A DNA stretch of 64,000 nucleotides from NCBI GenBank assembly GCA_022843905.1, contig JALHMT010000010.1, positions 96,736 to 160,735 on the forward strand. Reading direction: 5' to 3'. This stretch comes from Rubrivivax sp. GTDB lineage: Bacteria > Pseudomonadota > Gammaproteobacteria > Burkholderiales > Burkholderiaceae_C. Each line of letters starts with the position of its first letter. Positions within the stretch are counted from its first letter, which is position 1. The notes under the pieces were generated by a model that saw only the letters and a program-made list of their open reading frames with translations, did not search any database and was not told where the DNA came from. Below, one piece after another: positions 8,493 through 17,486 of this stretch. Position numbers and translations under genes: made by a program.

Positions 8493-9920
8493 TCAGGAAA
8501 CCCAGCGAGGCACCGCGCGGCGCGTCTGCGGGTGTCGGGCCAGTTCGCCTTCCAGCGCGGCGGCGACAGCCAGCACCCGGGCGTCCGACCCCATCGGCCC
8601 CACCACCTGGATGCCGAAGGGCATGCCCTGGTGATCGAGTCCGCAGGGCAGGCTGACCACGGCAGGCAGGGCCAGCGAGAGCAGATAGGTGATCGAGTAC
8701 CAGCTCATGTAGGTCGCCAGGGGCTCGCCGTTGATGGCCTTCGGGTGCGCCAGCGAATGCGGAAAGGGTGACACCGCCGCGGTCGGGCAGATCAGCACGT
8801 CGATCTCGTCGAACAGCCGCGCGAAGCGCTGGAACAGCAGCGACTGTTCCGTCAGCGCGCGCCCCACGTCGCGCGCCGAAATCTTCAGCCCGCGCTCGAA
8901 GTTGTCGACCACGTTGGCTCCGAGCAGGGCGCGGTGGCTGTCGACCTTGTCGGCATGCAAGGCGATGAAGTTCATGCCGCGCAGTGTCTCGAAGACCTCA
9001 TCGGCCAGCGGGCCCAGGGGGGGATCCCGAAGCTCGTGGGAACGGAAGGCCCCGCGGAACAAGGTGGTCTTCTCTTCGAAGTCGCGTGCGATGCCGCGAT
9101 CCATCGGCGCGCAGCCCAGGTCGACGGAGAAGCCCACGCGCAGAGAGGCCAGATCGGCTGGTGAACTCTCCCCTGCCAGACCCGGCACCTCGAAGACGGC
9201 GAACGGGTCCAGTCGGGTGGCACCGGTCTGCGCCTGCAGCAGCAGCCGTGCGTCGGCCACCGTGCGACCCATGGGTCCCAGCACCGACAAGGAGGTCAGC
9301 AAGGCACCTCGCGCCGGGCTGGGAACCACGCCGGGCGAAGGCCGGAACCCGACGACGCCGCAGAAGGCGGCAGGCGTGCGCAGTGAGCCGCCATAGTCGG
9401 AGCCGGTGGCCAGCGGGGTCATACCGCAGGCCAGCGCGACGGCCGACCCGCCGGACGAGCCGCCGCAGGTCTTGTCGCTGTCGAAGGGGTTGCCGGTCGC
9501 GCCGTAGACGAGATTGGTGGTGTTGGACCCTGCACCGAACTCCGGCGTGTTGGTCTTGCCGATGACGATGCCCCCCGCGGCCCGGATGCGCTGCACGTGC
9601 AGTTCGTCCTGCTCCGGCACATGTCCCTGGAACAGCCGGGAGCCGTAGGTCGTGGTCAGTCCTGCGGTGGCTTCGAGATCCTTCACCGCCACCGGCAGGC
9701 CGTGCAGCAGGCCGAGCGGGGTGCCCTCCGTCACTGCGGACTCGGCCTGGCGAGCGGCGTCGCGCGCGCGGTCCAGATCCAACGCGACGAAGGCGTTCAA
9801 CTTCGGGTTGTGCTCGGCGATGCGCCGGGCACAGCTGTCGAACAACTCGACGGGCGACAACTCGCGCCGGCCGATCAGGCGGCGGGCTTGCACTGCGGTC
9901 AGGTCACACGCTTGCGTCAT
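8493..9920 (-). CDS. Amidase (amidase signature family)
   Basis: 475 residues, a full-length amidase-signature enzyme. The catalytic triad is visible: Lys80 in LPVAVKDLE, the cis-serine near 155 in GGSSGGSA, and the nucleophile Ser179 in GSDYGGSLR. It hydrolyses a C-N amide bond; the substrate cannot be read from the sequence. It is the last gene of an operon with an NMT1/SsuABC-type importer (8-bp gap to the ATPase gene). The imported compound may therefore be the amide it cleaves, or a product may feed nitrogen supply. The ATG at 9920 is the natural start. Confidence 0.92.
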   Translation of the reverse strand: MTQACDLTAVQARRLIGRRELSPVELFDSCARRIAEHNPKLNAFVALDLDRARDAARQAESAVTEGTPLGLLHGLPVAVKDLEATAGLTTTYGSRLFQGHVPEQDELHVQRIRAAGGIVIGKTNTPEFGAGSNTTNLVYGATGNPFDSDKTCGGSSGGSAVALACGMTPLATGSDYGGSLRTPAAFCGVVGFRPSPGVVPSPARGALLTSLSVLGPMGRTVADARLLLQAQTGATRLDPFAVFEVPGLAGESSPADLASLRVGFSVDLGCAPMDRGIARDFEEKTTLFRGAFRSHELRDPPLGPLADEVFETLRGMNFIALHADKVDSHRALLGANVVDNFERGLKISARDVGRALTEQSLLFQRFARLFDEIDVLICPTAAVSPFPHSLAHPKAINGEPLATYMSWYSITYLLSLALPAVVSLPCGLDHQGMPFGIQVVGPMGSDARVLAVAAALEGELARHPQTRRAVPRWVS

Positions 9921-9927
9921 GGCGGGC

Positions 9928-10740
9928 TCACGGGCTGGCGGCGGGAGCCTGGCTCTCGACCGCGAAAGTCTTGGACAGTTCCTCGTCCAGTTGGGCGTAC
10001 AGCGCGCGTTCGATGTCGCGCAGCTCGGGCGACGTCACGTCACGGGGGTGCGCCATGGGCACGCGGATTTCGGCCTTGACGCGGCCGGGCCGCGCCGTCA
10101 TGACCAGGATGCGATCGGCCAGGAAGAGGGCCTCGGGCACCGAATGGGTGATGAAGACGATGGTTCGGCGGTTGGCCTGGCAGATGGCCAGCAGCTGGCG
10201 CTGCAGGTGGCGACGCGTCAGCGCATCCAGCGCGCCGAAGGGCTCGTCCATCAGCACCACCGAGGACTCGGTGGCGAAGGCGCGCGCGATCGCCACCCGC
10301 TGTTTCATGCCGCCCGACAACTCGTTGACCTGCTTGTCGGCAAAGTCGGCCAGGCCGACCTCGCGCAGGTGCTGCAGCGCGATCTCGCGCCGCTGCGAGG
10401 CCGGCACCCCCTTGCGCTCCAGGCCGAACTGGACGTTGTCGATCACGTTCAGCCAGGGGAACAAGGCATAGCTCTGGAAGACCATGCCCCGGTCGATGTC
10501 GGGCCCGGTGATGGGCACCCCGTCGACGCTGGCCTGCCCGGCGGTGGCCGTGCTCAGGCCGGCGAGGATGTTCAGCAGCGTGCTCTTGCCGCAGCCCGAC
10601 GGGCCGACGATGACCACGAACTCGCCGGGCTCGATGTCCAGATCCACCGGCATCAAGGCCTGCACGGCCTCTCCCGAAGCACTGTGGTAGGTCTTGGACA
10701 CGCCGCGGATCGAAATGCTCTTGCCTGCAGTTCGGCTCAT
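9928..10740 (-). CDS. ABC transporter ATP-binding protein, nitrate/sulfonate/taurine type
   Basis: About 270 residues. Complete nucleotide-binding domain: Walker A GPSGCGKST, Q-loop FQSYALFPWLNV, signature LSGGMKQR, Walker B VVLMDEPFGALD and the switch histidine in FITHS. It is closest to SsuB/TauB/NrtD-type ATPases. It would power the permease encoded just upstream; the stop codon of that gene ends one base before this ATG. The ATG at 10740 has GGGGAGAG as ribosome-binding site; an upstream ATG at 10758 lies inside the permease gene. Confidence 0.92.
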   Translation of the reverse strand: MSRTAGKSISIRGVSKTYHSASGEAVQALMPVDLDIEPGEFVVIVGPSGCGKSTLLNILAGLSTATAGQASVDGVPITGPDIDRGMVFQSYALFPWLNVIDNVQFGLERKGVPASQRREIALQHLREVGLADFADKQVNELSGGMKQRVAIARAFATESSVVLMDEPFGALDALTRRHLQRQLLAICQANRRTIVFITHSVPEALFLADRILVMTARPGRVKAEIRVPMAHPRDVTSPELRDIERALYAQLDEELSKTFAVESQAPAASP

Positions 10741-10741
10741 G

Positions 10742-11545
10742 TCACTCTCCCCGCGCATAGCGGCGCTGCAGCCGGCGGAAGCACGCGTCGAAGGCCACGC
10801 CCAGCAGGCCGATCGTCATCATGCCGACCAGCACCTTGTCGGCCCGCAGCACTTCCATGCCGTTGGAGATCAGGTAGCCCAGCCCTGATCGGGCCGCGAC
10901 CAGTTCGGCCGCGATGATGGCCGCCCAGCCGGTACCGAAAGCGATGCGCATGCCAACGATGATGGACGGCAGCGAGGCCGGCAGGATCACCTTCAGGAAG
11001 AGCGAGCGCGAGTCGTTGCATCCCAGCACCTGCCCGGCATGCACCAGCACGGGGTCGATGCGCTTGACGCCGGCAATGGTCGACACCAGCATGGGGAATA
11101 CCGCACCGATGAAGACGACGAAGATCTTGCCGGTCTCGCCGATGCCGAACCACAGAATGGCCAGCGGTATCCAGGCCAGCGGCGAGATCGGCCTGAACAA
11201 TTCGATCACCGGGTCGATGAAGCGTTCGAGCCGGCGCGAACGGCCCATTGCCAGCCCCAGCGGGATCGCGATCAAGCCGGCGATGCTCCAGGCCGACAGG
11301 ACCCGGAACAGGCTCATGCCGATGTGCTTGAAGAGCTCGCCGCTGAGTGCGAGTTCGGCGAAGGACCGCAGCGCCAGCAGCGGCGGTGGCAGCAGGGAAA
11401 CGTGCGGCTGGAAGACCCAGACCACGCCCTGCCAGACCGCGAACACCCCCAGCACGGCATAGACCAAGGGCAGCAGGCCCTGGCCGCCGGACGCCGCGTT
11501 CGCCTTGACCTCCGCGTTCACGCCGGCGACGGCGCCCGCACTCAC
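10742..11545 (-). CDS. ABC transporter permease, SsuC/TauC-like
   Basis: About 267 residues with six or so membrane helices. The BPD-transport loop appears as GMRIAFGTGWAAIIAAELVAARSGLG (quoted as GTGWAAIIAAELVAA) near residue 195-215. The gene starts with GTG at 11545, overlapping the TGA of the binding-protein gene as GTGA, which implies translational coupling. It forms the channel of the importer made with the adjacent ATPase and binding protein. A hydrophobic N-terminal helix (LLPLVYAVLGVFAVWQGVVW) supports this start. Confidence 0.9.
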   Translation of the reverse strand: MSAGAVAGVNAEVKANAASGGQGLLPLVYAVLGVFAVWQGVVWVFQPHVSLLPPPLLALRSFAELALSGELFKHIGMSLFRVLSAWSIAGLIAIPLGLAMGRSRRLERFIDPVIELFRPISPLAWIPLAILWFGIGETGKIFVVFIGAVFPMLVSTIAGVKRIDPVLVHAGQVLGCNDSRSLFLKVILPASLPSIIVGMRIAFGTGWAAIIAAELVAARSGLGYLISNGMEVLRADKVLVGMMTIGLLGVAFDACFRRLQRRYARGE

Positions 11546-12519
11546 GGAGTCGACTCCAGCGCCTTTCTCGCAAAACGGGCGTCGATCTTGGGCTCGTCGC
11601 TGGCCTGCAGGATCTTGGCGTCCTTCAGGAACTTCACGTAGGCGTCGAGCGTGGCCTTCTCGGGCACCATGTTCCTGTTGAAGACCGAGATCGACTGCGA
11701 CAGTGAGAAGTTGGCCACCTTCTCGTCGATGCCGATCTCCTTGGACCACATGCGAGCGGCGCCCTTGGGATCCTTCAGGATGAAGTCGATCGCGCGCGCA
11801 TTCGCGGTGACCAGGTCCTGCACAACGTCAGGGCGCTTGGCGAGGAAGTTGTTGTGCACGTACTCGCCGTTGCCGACGTAATGCCCCTGCATGATGGGCA
11901 TGATCTTCTCGGCCTTGAGCAGCACCCTCGAATGGCCGACGGCCAGGGCGTTGGAGACATGCGGGTCCCAGGTGATGCCGGCATCGACGCTCTTGGTCGA
12001 CAGCAGCGTGGGAATCTGCGAACCGTCGGTCTTGAACAGCACGACGTCGCTCTCCTTCATGCCGGCATCGGCCAGCGCCTTCAGCAACAGCGGGTACTGC
12101 TGTGAGCCTTCTCCGGGGAAGGCGATCTTCTTGCCCTTCAACTGGGCCATGCTCTTGACGGGCGAATCGACAGGTACCAGCAGCGCCGTCTGCTCGAGGA
12201 TGGAGATGCCGACCAGCGTGGCCGGAAGGCGCGCGGCGGCAATGACCGCAGGCCCCATGCCGGCCGACGACATCTGCAACTCACCAGCCGCCATGGCCTG
12301 GTTCTGAGGCGCGCCATAGCTGAAGGTGCGGAACACGATCTTGACGTTGTGCTTCTTCTCGACGGCCTCGAGCAGGCCCATGGCCTTGGCGATGTAGATC
12401 GGCTGCATGGCCGGCTGGACGCCGTAGTTGACCGTCTCCTGGGCCATGCCTGCCGAATGCAGCGCGAACAGCGTCAGGCCCAGCAGTCGGGGCAGCAGCG
12501 ATCGGAATCCGTAACTCAT
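11542..12519 (-). CDS. ABC transporter substrate-binding protein, NMT1/SsuA-like
   Basis: 325 residues. The signal peptide runs to about residue 26 (HSAGMAQ). The mature part begins TVNYGVQPAMQPIYIAKAMGLLE and carries the NMT1/THI5-like fold, quoted as NYGVQPAMQPIYIAKAMG. Ligands of this family include sulfonates, nitrate, taurine and thiamine precursors. The amidase at the end of the operon suggests a small amide, but this is inference. It is the first gene of the operon binding protein, permease, ATPase, amidase (12519 down to 8493). The 123 bp between it and the previous amidase gene should hold its promoter. Confidence 0.9.
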   Translation of the reverse strand: MSYGFRSLLPRLLGLTLFALHSAGMAQETVNYGVQPAMQPIYIAKAMGLLEAVEKKHNVKIVFRTFSYGAPQNQAMAAGELQMSSAGMGPAVIAAARLPATLVGISILEQTALLVPVDSPVKSMAQLKGKKIAFPGEGSQQYPLLLKALADAGMKESDVVLFKTDGSQIPTLLSTKSVDAGITWDPHVSNALAVGHSRVLLKAEKIMPIMQGHYVGNGEYVHNNFLAKRPDVVQDLVTANARAIDFILKDPKGAARMWSKEIGIDEKVANFSLSQSISVFNRNMVPEKATLDAYVKFLKDAKILQASDEPKIDARFARKALESTP

Positions 12520-12642
12520 GGACTTCTCCTGGTTGTGGTTGGCGCGGGGGCAACAGGCGAATCAAGAGAAGCTCCTGTTGGCGCCATTGCAGCAAAGCAA
12601 GTGCTGCGCCAAAGCAGGGAGGCACTGCGCTCCCGACCCAGC

Positions 12643-14007
12643 TTACCGCATGGGCAGCCCCGGCGACCCCAGCAGCGCCTCGACCGCCGTGGCCACGCCC
12701 AGCAGCGCCACGTCGTCGTCGGCGTGCGTGCACAGCTGCAGGCCCACCGGCAGCGGCGCGCCCAGGTGCTGGATGGGCAGCGAGATGCCGCAGCGGTTGA
12801 ACAGGTTGCCCGGCCGCGTGTTGCGCGTGGCGCGGCGGTTCCAGGCCGCGATGTCGTCGACCGTACGGTAGTCGGCGATCGGGCCGGGCAGCATGGGCAC
12901 GGTGGGGGTGATCCAGGCGTCCAGGCCGGCCGAGCGCTTGCGCACCAGGGCTTCCAGCTGCCGGCGGCGTGAGGCCATGCGCGCGTAGTCGTCGGCCATC
13001 ACGTGGAAGCCGACCTCCAGCCGCTGGGCCGCCACGGCGTCCAGTCGGTCCCATTGCGCCTTCATCCTGTCGCGCCCGAGGAAGGCCAGGATGTCGGCCG
13101 GCACCAGGCAGCGGAAGACCTCGTCGATCTCGACCACTTCGGGCACGTCGATCTCCACCACGCGCACGCCGGCGTGTTTCAGCCGCGACAGCGCCTCGTG
13201 GAAGCAGTGCAGCACCTCGGCGTCGCACTGGTCGTGGAAGTGCTGTTTCGGCAGGCCGAAGGTCAGGCCCGCCAAGCCGGGCGGCGGCGCCGGCTCGCGG
13301 CCGCCCAGGGCGGCTTCGACCCAGGCGGCGTCGCCTGCACCGCGCGTGAAGATGCCCAGGCTGTCCATGTGCGGCGACATCGGAAAGACGCCGTCGCAGG
13401 GCCAGTGCGTGGCGGTCGACTTGTAGCCCGTCACGCCGCACAGGGCCGCGGGCCAGCGCACCGAACCCCCGGTGTCGGAGCCCACCGTGAAGGCCGCCAC
13501 GCCGGCGGCCATCGCCACCGCCGAGCCGTGGCTGGAGCCGCCGGTCATGCGCTGGACCTGCGCGTCGCAGGGGTTCCAGGGCAGCGGATGGCTGGGGTTG
13601 CAGCCGCCCATGGCGAACTCGCTGGTGCGCGTCTTGCCAAGCACCACACAGCCCGCGCGGTGGAGGGCTTCGACAAAACTGCCCTGCGGCGGCACCAGGT
13701 CCTGGATGTCGACACGGCTGCCGGCGGTGGTGGGCATGCCGTCGATGGTGAACAGGTCCTTCACCGCGATGGGCATGCCCATCAGCGGGCCGAGGTCGAT
13801 GCCGGCGGCACGCAACTGGTCGATGGCCCGGGCGTGCCGCAGTGCACGCTCGCCGTCGAGATGGCTGAAGGCCTGCAGATGCGGCCCGAGCGCGGCGATG
13901 CGCGCCAGCGAGGCTTCGACCAGCGCCTGCGAAGTCACGGCGCCGCTGCGCAGCTCGCGGCTGAGCTGCAACAGGCCCTGCGGGGCGGAGGGGTCCGGGG
14001 CGCTCAT
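12643..14007 (-). CDS. Amidase (amidase signature family), second copy
   Basis: 454 residues. Triad: Lys83 in MPIAVKDLFT, cis-serine near 158 in GGSSHGSA, nucleophile Ser182 in GSDTGGSVR. It is only distantly similar to the amidase at 8493-9920 and so is not a recent duplicate. Its ATG overlaps the TGA of the ABC ATPase gene (ATGA), so it is the last, coupled gene of the peptide-type importer operon. A cytoplasmic amidase tied to a peptide importer suggests hydrolysis of an imported amide or N-acyl compound. Confidence 0.92.
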   Translation of the reverse strand: MSAPDPSAPQGLLQLSRELRSGAVTSQALVEASLARIAALGPHLQAFSHLDGERALRHARAIDQLRAAGIDLGPLMGMPIAVKDLFTIDGMPTTAGSRVDIQDLVPPQGSFVEALHRAGCVVLGKTRTSEFAMGGCNPSHPLPWNPCDAQVQRMTGGSSHGSAVAMAAGVAAFTVGSDTGGSVRWPAALCGVTGYKSTATHWPCDGVFPMSPHMDSLGIFTRGAGDAAWVEAALGGREPAPPPGLAGLTFGLPKQHFHDQCDAEVLHCFHEALSRLKHAGVRVVEIDVPEVVEIDEVFRCLVPADILAFLGRDRMKAQWDRLDAVAAQRLEVGFHVMADDYARMASRRRQLEALVRKRSAGLDAWITPTVPMLPGPIADYRTVDDIAAWNRRATRNTRPGNLFNRCGISLPIQHLGAPLPVGLQLCTHADDDVALLGVATAVEALLGSPGLPMR

Positions 14008-15650
14008 GGTGTCCTCGCGTTCAGATTGGCGGCGTCGTTGTGCTCGCTCCAGTGCCGGCCAGGCACCGCCGCCATCAGCGCGCGCGTGTACTCGTGGCTG
14101 GGGTTGGCATACACGTCGGCCACGGCGCCGAACTCGACGATGCGGCCGCGGTGCATCACCGCCACCGTGTCGCAGACCTGGCTGGCCACGCGCAGGTCGT
14201 GCGTGATGAACAGCACCGTCAGGCCGAGCCGGTTTCGGATGTCCTCCAGCAGGCGCAGCACCTGGGCCTGCACCGAGACGTCGAGCGCCGAGACGGGCTC
14301 GTCGGCGACCAGGATCTCGGGCTCCAGCGCCAGGGCGCGCGCCAGCCCGATGCGTTGTCGCTGCCCGCCCGAGAACTCGTGCGGGAAGCGGTCGGCCGCG
14401 CGGCGCTCCAGGCCGACGAGCTCCAGCAGTTCCAGCGCTCGCGCCCAGGCCGAATCGGCCGCCAGGCCGTGCACCATGGGTCCTTCGGCGATGAGCTGGC
14501 CGACGGTGCGGCGCGGGTTGAGCGATCCGAACGGGTCCTGGAAGACCATCTGCATGCGCTTGCGCAGCGGACGCAGCTCGCGCGAGCCGAGGCGCGCGAT
14601 GTCGATGCCGTCGATATTGATCTCGCCGCTGTCGGCTTCCAGCAGCCGGATGATGCAGCGCGCCACCGTCGACTTGCCCGAGCCCGATTCGCCCACCACG
14701 CCCACCGTCTCGCCGCGACGGATGTCGAAGCTGACCGAGGCCAGCGCGTCGACCTGCCGCGCCGGGCCGCCGAACAGGCCGCCACCCGAGCGGAAGGTCT
14801 TGCTCAGGTTCTTCACGCCCAGCACCACCGGGGCCGCGCTGAAGTCGCGGCGCGCGCGCGGCGTGAGGCTGGGCACGGCGGCCAGCAGCGAGCGCGTGTA
14901 GTCGGCCTGCGGGCGGTGCAGCACGTCGTCGGCCGTGCCCTGCTCGACCAGCTTGCCGTGCTGCATGACGGCGATGCGGTCGGCGATCTCGGCCACCACG
15001 CCGAAGTCGTGCGTGACGAAGATGACGCCCATGCCCTGCTTGCGCTGGATGTCGCGAACGAGCTGCAGGATCTGCGCCTGCGTGGTGACGTCGAGCGCGG
15101 TGGTCGGCTCGTCGGCGATCAGGATGTCGGGCTCGAGCGCCAGGGCCATCGCGATCATGGCGCGCTGACGCTGGCCGCCCGAGAGCTGGTGCGGGTAGGC
15201 CGCCAGGATGCGCTCGGGGTCGGGCAGGTTCACCGCGACCAGCATCTCCAGCACGCGCTGGCGGCGGGCCGCGGCGTCGCCTGCCTGGTGGATCTCCAGC
15301 ACCTCGTCGATCTGCGCGCCGATGCGCAGCACCGGGTTCAGCGCCGTCATGGGCTCCTGGAAGATCATCGCGATGCGGTTGCCGCGCAGCGCCCGCAGCT
15401 GTTCGGGCGGGGCCTGCAGCAGGTCCTGGCCTTCGAAGACGATGCGGCCCGCGGTGGGTTGCACGTGCCGCGACGGGAACAGGCCCATCACCGCGCGCGA
15501 CATCACCGACTTGCCCGAGCCCGACTCGCCCACCACGCACAGGATCTCATTGCGCGCCAGTTCCAGGCTGACGTTCTCGACGGCATGGCGCCGGTCGGCC
15601 TGGGCCGGCAGGCTGATGCTCAGGCCCTGGATGCTCAGCAGCGAGGTCAT
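14004..15650 (-). CDS. Fused dipeptide ABC transporter ATP-binding protein (two NBDs)
   Basis: 548 residues with two complete nucleotide-binding domains in one chain, like GsiA or a DppD-DppF fusion. Domain 1 (about 1-265): GESGSGKSV, LSGGQRQRAMI, LIADEPTTALD. Domain 2 (about 275-535): GESGSGKSTVARC, FSGGQRQRIG, LVADEPVSALD. Each ends with the oligopeptide-transporter C-terminal extension. It energises the two permeases upstream. The start ATG at 15650 overlaps the stop of the permease gene (ATGA) and its own stop overlaps the amidase start. Confidence 0.93.
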   Translation of the reverse strand: MTSLLSIQGLSISLPAQADRRHAVENVSLELARNEILCVVGESGSGKSVMSRAVMGLFPSRHVQPTAGRIVFEGQDLLQAPPEQLRALRGNRIAMIFQEPMTALNPVLRIGAQIDEVLEIHQAGDAAARRQRVLEMLVAVNLPDPERILAAYPHQLSGGQRQRAMIAMALALEPDILIADEPTTALDVTTQAQILQLVRDIQRKQGMGVIFVTHDFGVVAEIADRIAVMQHGKLVEQGTADDVLHRPQADYTRSLLAAVPSLTPRARRDFSAAPVVLGVKNLSKTFRSGGGLFGGPARQVDALASVSFDIRRGETVGVVGESGSGKSTVARCIIRLLEADSGEINIDGIDIARLGSRELRPLRKRMQMVFQDPFGSLNPRRTVGQLIAEGPMVHGLAADSAWARALELLELVGLERRAADRFPHEFSGGQRQRIGLARALALEPEILVADEPVSALDVSVQAQVLRLLEDIRNRLGLTVLFITHDLRVASQVCDTVAVMHRGRIVEFGAVADVYANPSHEYTRALMAAVPGRHWSEHNDAANLNARTP

Positions 15651-16474
15651 TCCGAACGCAGACGCGGATTCAGCGCGTCGTTCAGGCCGTCACCGACGAG
15701 GTTGATGGCCATCACCGTGAGCAGGATGGCCAGGCCCGGCATCGCGCACACCCACCACGCGGTGCGCAGCACGCTGCGGCCCGAGCCGATGATGAAGCCC
15801 CAGCTCATGGTGTTGGCGTCCGACAGGCCCAGGAAGGACAGGCCCGACTCGATGAGGATGGCCGTGGCGATCATCAGCGAACCGGTCACGATGATCGACG
15901 ACAAGGTGTTGGGCAGGATGTGCACGAAGACGATGCGCGCATGTCCCATGCCCATGGACACGCAGGCCTGGACGAACTCGCGGTTGCGCATGGACATGAA
16001 CTCGCCGCGCACCAGCCGCGCCATCGGCGGCCAGGACACCAGTGCGATGGCGAAGATCACGCTGCCGATGGAAGCGCCCAGCACGGCCACCAGCAGGATG
16101 GCGAACAGGAAGAAGGGGATGGTCTGGAACAGCTCGGTGAAGCGCATCAGCAGGCTGTCCAGGCGGCCGCCGAAATAGCCCGCCGTGCCGCCGATGGCCA
16201 CGCCCACGACGGTGGCGATGACGGTGGCCACCACGCCCACCAGCAGCGTCGTGCGCGCGCCGTGCAGCACGCCGGCGGCCAGGTCGCGGCCCAGCTGGTC
16301 GGTGCCCAGCAGATATTCACCGAAGGGCGGCTGGAAAGGCTTGCCCACCATCGCAAAGGGATCGGCCGGGTACAGCACGCCGGCCAGGGCCGCGGCCAGC
16401 AGCACGCCCAGCAGCAGCAGCAGGCCGATGACGGCGGGCTTGTGACGGAAGAAGCGGGACAGTCCGGCCTGCAT
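15647..16474 (-). CDS. ABC transporter permease, DppC/GsiD-like
   Basis: 275 residues. The N-terminal cytoplasmic leader SRFFRHKPAVIGLLLLLGVL and six membrane helices match DppC/OppC-type permeases. The loop PADPFAMVGKPFQPPFGEYLLGTDQLGRDL (quoted as EYLLGTDQLGRDL) is the family hallmark, and an EFVQACVSMGMG segment precedes the transporter motif. It pairs with the DppB-like permease 14 bp upstream and is coupled to the ATPase gene downstream by ATGA. Confidence 0.92.
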   Translation of the reverse strand: MQAGLSRFFRHKPAVIGLLLLLGVLLAAALAGVLYPADPFAMVGKPFQPPFGEYLLGTDQLGRDLAAGVLHGARTTLLVGVVATVIATVVGVAIGGTAGYFGGRLDSLLMRFTELFQTIPFFLFAILLVAVLGASIGSVIFAIALVSWPPMARLVRGEFMSMRNREFVQACVSMGMGHARIVFVHILPNTLSSIIVTGSLMIATAILIESGLSFLGLSDANTMSWGFIIGSGRSVLRTAWWVCAMPGLAILLTVMAINLVGDGLNDALNPRLRSE

Positions 16475-16488
16475 GGTGGTGGCAGCTC

Positions 16489-17472
16489 TCAGCGCAGTTC
16501 GATGCGCGGGTCGAGGAAGGAATAGGCCAGGTCCACGATCAGGTTGACGAGCACCACCAGGCAGGTGGAGACGAAGAAGATGCCCAGCAGGAGATTCAGG
16601 TCGCGTGCGAAGAGCGACTCGTAGGCCAGCAGCCCGAGGCCGGGCCAGGCGAACACGGTCTCGACCACCACCGCGCCGCCCAGCATGGCACCGGCCTGCA
16701 CGCCGGCCATGGTGACCACCGGCAGCAGCGCGTTGCGGAAGACGTGCCGGCGCGCGATCTGGCGCTCCGTCAGCCCCTTGGCGCGCGCCGTGACCACGTA
16801 GTCCATCGACGACTGCTCCAGCACCGACGCCCGCATCAGCCGCGTGTACAGGGCCATGTAGAACATCGTCAGCGTGAAGGCCGGCAGCACCAGGTGGTGC
16901 GCGATGTCGCGCACCTGGGCCCAGCCTTCATGGAAGGCCGCCACCTGCTGCATGCCGCTGGTGGGGAACCAGCCCAGCTTGATGGAGAACACCACGATCA
17001 GCATCAGCCCGGCCCAGAACACCGGCGTGGCATAGGCCAGCACGGTGAGCATGGAGATCATGTTGTCCTGCCAGCGGTTCAGGTTGCGCGCGGCCAGGCT
17101 GCCCAGCAACGCGCCGGCGCCGACGGCCAGACCGAACACCGTCACCATCAGCAGCAGCGTCGGCCCCAGGCGCGAGAGGATCAGATCGGCCACCGGCATG
17201 CCGTGGCGGAAGGAATAGCCCAGGTCGAAGGTGACGATCTGCTTCATGTACAGCAGCAGCTGCATGGCCACCGGCTGGTCCAGGCCGAACTTCTCCCGAA
17301 GCTGGGCCATGAACTCCGGCGTGGCCGAGCCGGCCTCGCCGGCCAGCACGTCGGCCGCGTCACCGGGCGCCAGCTGCAGCAGCAGGAAGTTGAGCGCCAC
17401 GATCACCAGCACCGTCGGCACCGCCTGCAAAAGGCGGCGCAAGGCGTAGGCAGCGCTCTGGTTCCAGGCCAT
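16489..17472 (-). CDS. ABC transporter permease, DppB/GsiC-like
   Basis: 327 residues, six membrane helices. Starts AYALRRLLQAVPTVLVIVALNFLLLQLAPGD (quoted as RRLLQAVPTVLVIVALNF), the standard DppB opening. Later it carries YVVTARAKGLTERQIARRHVFRNALLPV, of which ARAKGL is the coupling-loop signature. It forms the channel with the DppC-like permease. The gaps to neighbours are 14 bp on both sides, so it is co-transcribed. Confidence 0.92.
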   Translation of the reverse strand: MAWNQSAAYALRRLLQAVPTVLVIVALNFLLLQLAPGDAADVLAGEAGSATPEFMAQLREKFGLDQPVAMQLLLYMKQIVTFDLGYSFRHGMPVADLILSRLGPTLLLMVTVFGLAVGAGALLGSLAARNLNRWQDNMISMLTVLAYATPVFWAGLMLIVVFSIKLGWFPTSGMQQVAAFHEGWAQVRDIAHHLVLPAFTLTMFYMALYTRLMRASVLEQSSMDYVVTARAKGLTERQIARRHVFRNALLPVVTMAGVQAGAMLGGAVVVETVFAWPGLGLLAYESLFARDLNLLLGIFFVSTCLVVLVNLIVDLAYSFLDPRIELR

Positions 17473-17486
17473 CCTGTGCGCCGTGC

